Assembly (NCBI GenBank): GCA_049522565.1
Contig: JBEKNT010000320.1
Coordinates: 1-8,120 of the forward strand
DNA from: JASHVB01 sp049522565
GTDB lineage: Bacteria > Pseudomonadota > Alphaproteobacteria > Acetobacterales > Acetobacteraceae
Direction: 5' to 3'
DNA: 8,120 nt
Shown here in pieces: positions 5,511 through 8,120 of the stretch. The position numbers and the translations under genes were made by a program. The notes beneath the pieces were generated by a model. The model searched no databases and was not told the DNA's origin. It saw only the letters and a program-made list of their open reading frames with translations. Each line of letters begins with the position of its first letter. Positions within the stretch are counted from its first letter, which is position 1.

Positions 5511-6818
5511 TTACACCGTTTCCTGTTCCTGCGCCGACTTGCGGGCGAACAACTCGCGGAACACCGGGTAGATGTCGCGACGGTGGCCCACCTTGCGCAT
5601 CGCCATCGGCGCGCCGCTGCGGCAGATCGTGGTGTAGGTCTGCCAGAGATCGGAATCCCGCCGGATGAAGCCGGGCGGGAAGTGTTCGGAATCGCGGCCG
5701 ACCTCCAGATACGCATAGTACTGACATACCGGCAGGATGACATCGACCAGCAATGCCGCGGTCTTGTCGTTGTCCGAGGCGGTGTTGTCGCCGTCGGACG
5801 CCTGGGCGGCATAGATGTTCCAGGAATCCGGGCTGTAGCGTTCCTCGATGACCCGCTGCATTTCCTCCAGCGCCGTGGACACCACGGTGCCGCCGGTCTC
5901 CGGCGAGTGGAAGAAGGTATCTTCATCCACTTCCTGCGCCTGATGGGTGTGGCGGATGAATACCACGTCCACATTCTTGTAGCGGCGCTTCAGGAAGATG
6001 TAGAGCAAGACGTAAAACCGCTTGGCCAGGTCCTTCATGTGCTCGGTCATCGAACCGGACACGTCCATCAGGCAGAACATCACCGCCTGTGCCACCGGTT
6101 TCGGCTGCGCCTCGAACCGCCGGTAGCGCACGTCGAGCGGATCGATATACGGAATCACGCCGGTGCGACGGAGCTTGCGGGTCAGCTCCTCCTCCAACTC
6201 CAGCCGCCGTGCCCGGTCTTCGCCATCGGGGCTGAGCGCCGCGATATCCTCCCGCAGCTTGTCAAGCTCGCCTAATTTCGGCCGCCGCAGAGCGATGCGA
6301 CGTGACAGGCTGTTCCGCACTGTGCGATTCAGCGCCAGATTGGCCGGCGAACCGGTCACCGAATAGCCGGCGCGATGCCAGGTCACCGCCTCGGCACTGA
6401 CCACCCGGCGCTTGGCGAGATCCGGCAGTTCGAGATCTTCCAAGAACAGATCTACGAACTCTTCGCGCGACAGGGCGAAGCGGAAATCGTCCTGGCCTTC
6501 TCCATCGGGGCTGCCTTCCGAGCCACCGCCCCCGCTGCCGCCCTGCGGGCGGGGGATGGTGTCACCTTCGATATACTCCTTGTTGCCTGGCAGCAGATGG
6601 TCACGAATGCCGCCGCTGGAGCTGCGGTGCAGGGAGGGCTCGTGCACGCCCTGCGCCGGCAGCGATACCTCGCCTTCCTGGTCCGCATCCTTGATGCTGC
6701 GGCTGGCCGAGGTTTCGTGCACCGCCTTGCGGATCAGGGACTTCGCCCGCCGCATGAAGCGTTGACGGTTGGCGAGGTTCTTGCCGCTTGGATTAAGCCG
6801 ACGGTCTACGATGTGCAT
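5511..6818 (-). CDS. yeaH: YeaH/YhbH family protein (DUF444, VWA-like)
   Basis: A 435-residue DUF444 protein, matching E. coli YeaH (about 427) in length and layout. It begins with the family N-terminus MHIVDRRLNPSGKNLANRQR. A Gly/Ser/Asp-rich linker follows (93-110), then the FALSREEFVDLFLEDLELPDL region (from 114). The C-terminal half is a von Willebrand A-like domain whose metal-binding MIDAS motif is MDVSGSM (251-257: D252, S254, S256). Further likely MIDAS elements are the ETGGT segment near 307-311 and the SDGDN segment at 341-345. YeaH partners the kinase YeaG/PrkA in enterobacterial starvation and stationary-phase responses; its exact biochemical role is not settled. The ATG at 6818-6816 fits the family N-terminus, though its Shine-Dalgarno is weak (TGGATAC region). 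It starts 28 bp after the prkA stop, so the two genes are almost certainly co-transcribed. Confidence 0.97.
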   Translation of the reverse strand: MHIVDRRLNPSGKNLANRQRFMRRAKSLIRKAVHETSASRSIKDADQEGEVSLPAQGVHEPSLHRSSSGGIRDHLLPGNKEYIEGDTIPRPQGGSGGGGSEGSPDGEGQDDFRFALSREEFVDLFLEDLELPDLAKRRVVSAEAVTWHRAGYSVTGSPANLALNRTVRNSLSRRIALRRPKLGELDKLREDIAALSPDGEDRARRLELEEELTRKLRRTGVIPYIDPLDVRYRRFEAQPKPVAQAVMFCLMDVSGSMTEHMKDLAKRFYVLLYIFLKRRYKNVDVVFIRHTHQAQEVDEDTFFHSPETGGTVVSTALEEMQRVIEERYSPDSWNIYAAQASDGDNTASDNDKTAALLVDVILPVCQYYAYLEVGRDSEHFPPGFIRRDSDLWQTYTTICRSGAPMAMRKVGHRRDIYPVFRELFARKSAQEQETV

Positions 6819-6846
6819 CGCTCAGTATCCATTGGTGCTCTTGCCG

Positions 6847-8120
6847 TCACCCTGCCTGCTTGACGCGCATATACCACTCCACCAGCCGCCGGACCTGCCG
6901 CTCGGTATAGCCGCGAGCGGTCATGCGCTCGACGAACTCAGTATGCTTCTTCTCGCTCTCGCTGTCCTTCTTCGACCCGAAGCTGATCACCGGCAGCAAT
7001 TCCTCGACCTGGCTGAACATCCGCCGCTCGATCACTTCGCGGATCTTCTCGTAGCTGGTCCAGGACGGGTTCTTGCCGTTGTTGTTGGCACGCGCCCGCA
7101 GGCTGAACTTCACGACCTCGTTGCGGAAGTCCTTGGGGTTGGCGATCCCTGCGGGCTTCTCGATCTTCGTCAACTCCTGGTTGAGGAGTTCGCGGTTCAT
7201 CAACTGACCCGTGTCGGCGTCCTTGAAGTCTATATCCTCGATCCATGCGTCGGCATAAGCCACATAGCGGTCGAACAGGTTCTGACCGTAGTCAGAATAC
7301 GACTCAAGGTATGCCTTCTGGATTTCATTGCCGATGAATTCGGCGTAACGCGGGGCGAGTTCGCCCTTGATGAACTCCAGGTAACGCTTCTCGGTCTCGG
7401 CCGGCATCTGGTCACGGCGGATCGATTGCTCCAGCACGTACATCAGATGCACCGGGTCGGCCGCGATCTCGGTCGTGTCGTGGTTGAAGGTCGCGGCCAG
7501 CACCTTGAACGCAAAGCGGGTGGAGGCGCCGTCCATGCCTTCCTCGACGCCGGCCACGTCCTTGTATTCCTGCAAGGAGCGCGCGCGCGGGTCGGTTTCC
7601 TTCAGGCTCTCGCCGTCATAGACCCGCATCTTCGAGTAGAGCGTGGAGTTCTCGTGTCGGCGCAGCCGCGACAGCACCGAGAAGCGGGCCAGCATCTCCA
7701 GTGTCGCCGGCGCACAGGGCGAAGCGGCCAGTTCCGAGCGCGAGATCAGCTTCTCATAGATCTTCTGCTCTTCGGTGACGCGCAGGCAGTACGGCACCTT
7801 GATGACGTAGATGCGGTCGATGAAGGCTTCGTTGTTGCGGTTGTTCTTGAAGGTCTGCCACTCCGCCTCGTTGGAGTGGGCCATGATGATGCCGGTGAAA
7901 GGGATGGCGCCGATATTCTCGGTACCGATGTAGTTGCCCTCCTGCGTCGCGGTCAGCAACGGGTGCAGCATCTTGATCGGCGCCTTGAACATCTCGACGA
8001 ACTCGAGAAGCCCCTGGTTGGCGCAGTTCCGGCTGCCCGAGTAGCTGTAGGCGTCCGGATCGTTCTGGGCGCGCAGCTCCAGCCTCATCGCCAGGATATG
8101 CAGTGTCGCGCTGATACCGC
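6847..8120 (-). CDS. prkA: PrkA family serine protein kinase (5'-truncated by window edge)
   Basis: This is the C-terminal two-thirds of PrkA (E. coli YeaG), a protein of about 640 residues that joins an AAA+ ATPase-like domain to a kinase-like C-terminal domain. 423 residues are visible; the frame stays open to the right edge, so the Met codon at 8088 is internal. The visible part starts inside the AAA+ domain (ATLHILAMRLE), then FVEMFKAPIKMLHPLLTATQ, IIMAHSNEAEW (sensor-like strand) and AFIDRIYVIKVPYCLRV with a conserved Arg. The PrkA-specific C-terminal region follows, with SKMRVYDGESLKETDP, GASTRFAFKVL, ESYSDYGQNLFDRYV, EKIEKPAGIANPKDFRNEVV and a terminal RQVRRLVEWYMRVK. Walker A lies outside the window. 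In E. coli YeaG acts with YeaH in nutrient starvation; in Bacillus PrkA influences sporulation. It is the first visible gene of the module with yeaH and spoVR downstream. Confidence 0.97.
   Translation of the reverse strand, partial: GISATLHILAMRLELRAQNDPDAYSYSGSRNCANQGLLEFVEMFKAPIKMLHPLLTATQEGNYIGTENIGAIPFTGIIMAHSNEAEWQTFKNNRNNEAFIDRIYVIKVPYCLRVTEEQKIYEKLISRSELAASPCAPATLEMLARFSVLSRLRRHENSTLYSKMRVYDGESLKETDPRARSLQEYKDVAGVEEGMDGASTRFAFKVLAATFNHDTTEIAADPVHLMYVLEQSIRRDQMPAETEKRYLEFIKGELAPRYAEFIGNEIQKAYLESYSDYGQNLFDRYVAYADAWIEDIDFKDADTGQLMNRELLNQELTKIEKPAGIANPKDFRNEVVKFSLRARANNNGKNPSWTSYEKIREVIERRMFSQVEELLPVISFGSKKDSESEKKHTEFVERMTARGYTERQVRRLVEWYMRVKQAG

Noticed and set aside
6492..6542. Gly/Ser-rich segment of YeaH (residues about 93-109) as a low-complexity insertion
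   Set aside because: A glycine-rich linker at this place is normal for YeaH proteins.
5583..6863. Two + strand open frames opposite yeaH (5583-6275 and 6375-6863)
   Set aside because: They are antisense to a confidently identified DUF444 gene and have no recognisable domains or ribosome binding sites.

Overview
The window is GC-rich with strong G/C bias at third codon positions. It looks like chromosomal DNA of an alphaproteobacterium; an acetic-acid-bacterium or Rhodospirillales-type genome would fit, but that is inference. The best lineage hint is a palindromic repeat at 426-499 of the 'MPGLDPG'-encoding kind that is common between alphaproteobacterial genes. Six protein genes are supported. 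Two run off the window edges.

Layout, left to right. (1) Positions 1-1542, + strand: the end of one peptide-type ABC importer ATPase (DppD/OppD class), then a complete second ATPase (DppF/OppF class). These are the last two genes of a dipeptide/oligopeptide uptake operon, split by a 133-bp gap that holds the repeat. (2) Positions 1579-3000, - strand: a polytopic membrane protein of unrecognised family that looks like a two-fold pseudosymmetric transporter, convergent with the ABC genes. (3) Positions 3126-3767, + strand: a flavin-reductase-domain protein, divergent from the membrane protein across about 125 bp. (4) Positions 3820-8120, - strand, transcribed right to left: prkA (partial), yeaH and spoVR, a conserved three-gene module known from E. 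coli (yeaG, yeaH, ycgB) and Bacillus (prkA, yhbH, spoVR) and linked to starvation/stationary-phase or sporulation physiology. The spoVR and flavin reductase genes converge on a perfect hairpin at 3779-3808.

The most notable non-coding structure is two unrelated families of palindromic repeat, each lying between genes of an operon. One (426-499) separates the two ABC ATPase genes. The other (5411-5500) separates yeaH from spoVR, and a single unit of the same family lies just downstream of spoVR at 3779-3808. Both full elements have the same plan: two copies of a short hairpin in inverted orientation around a small central hairpin. This is the layout of REP doublets (REPINs).

I see no CRISPR array, tRNA, rRNA, transposase, phage gene or defence system. 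The protein-coding content is mostly well-known families; the unrecognised membrane protein and the repeat architecture are the parts worth a second look.
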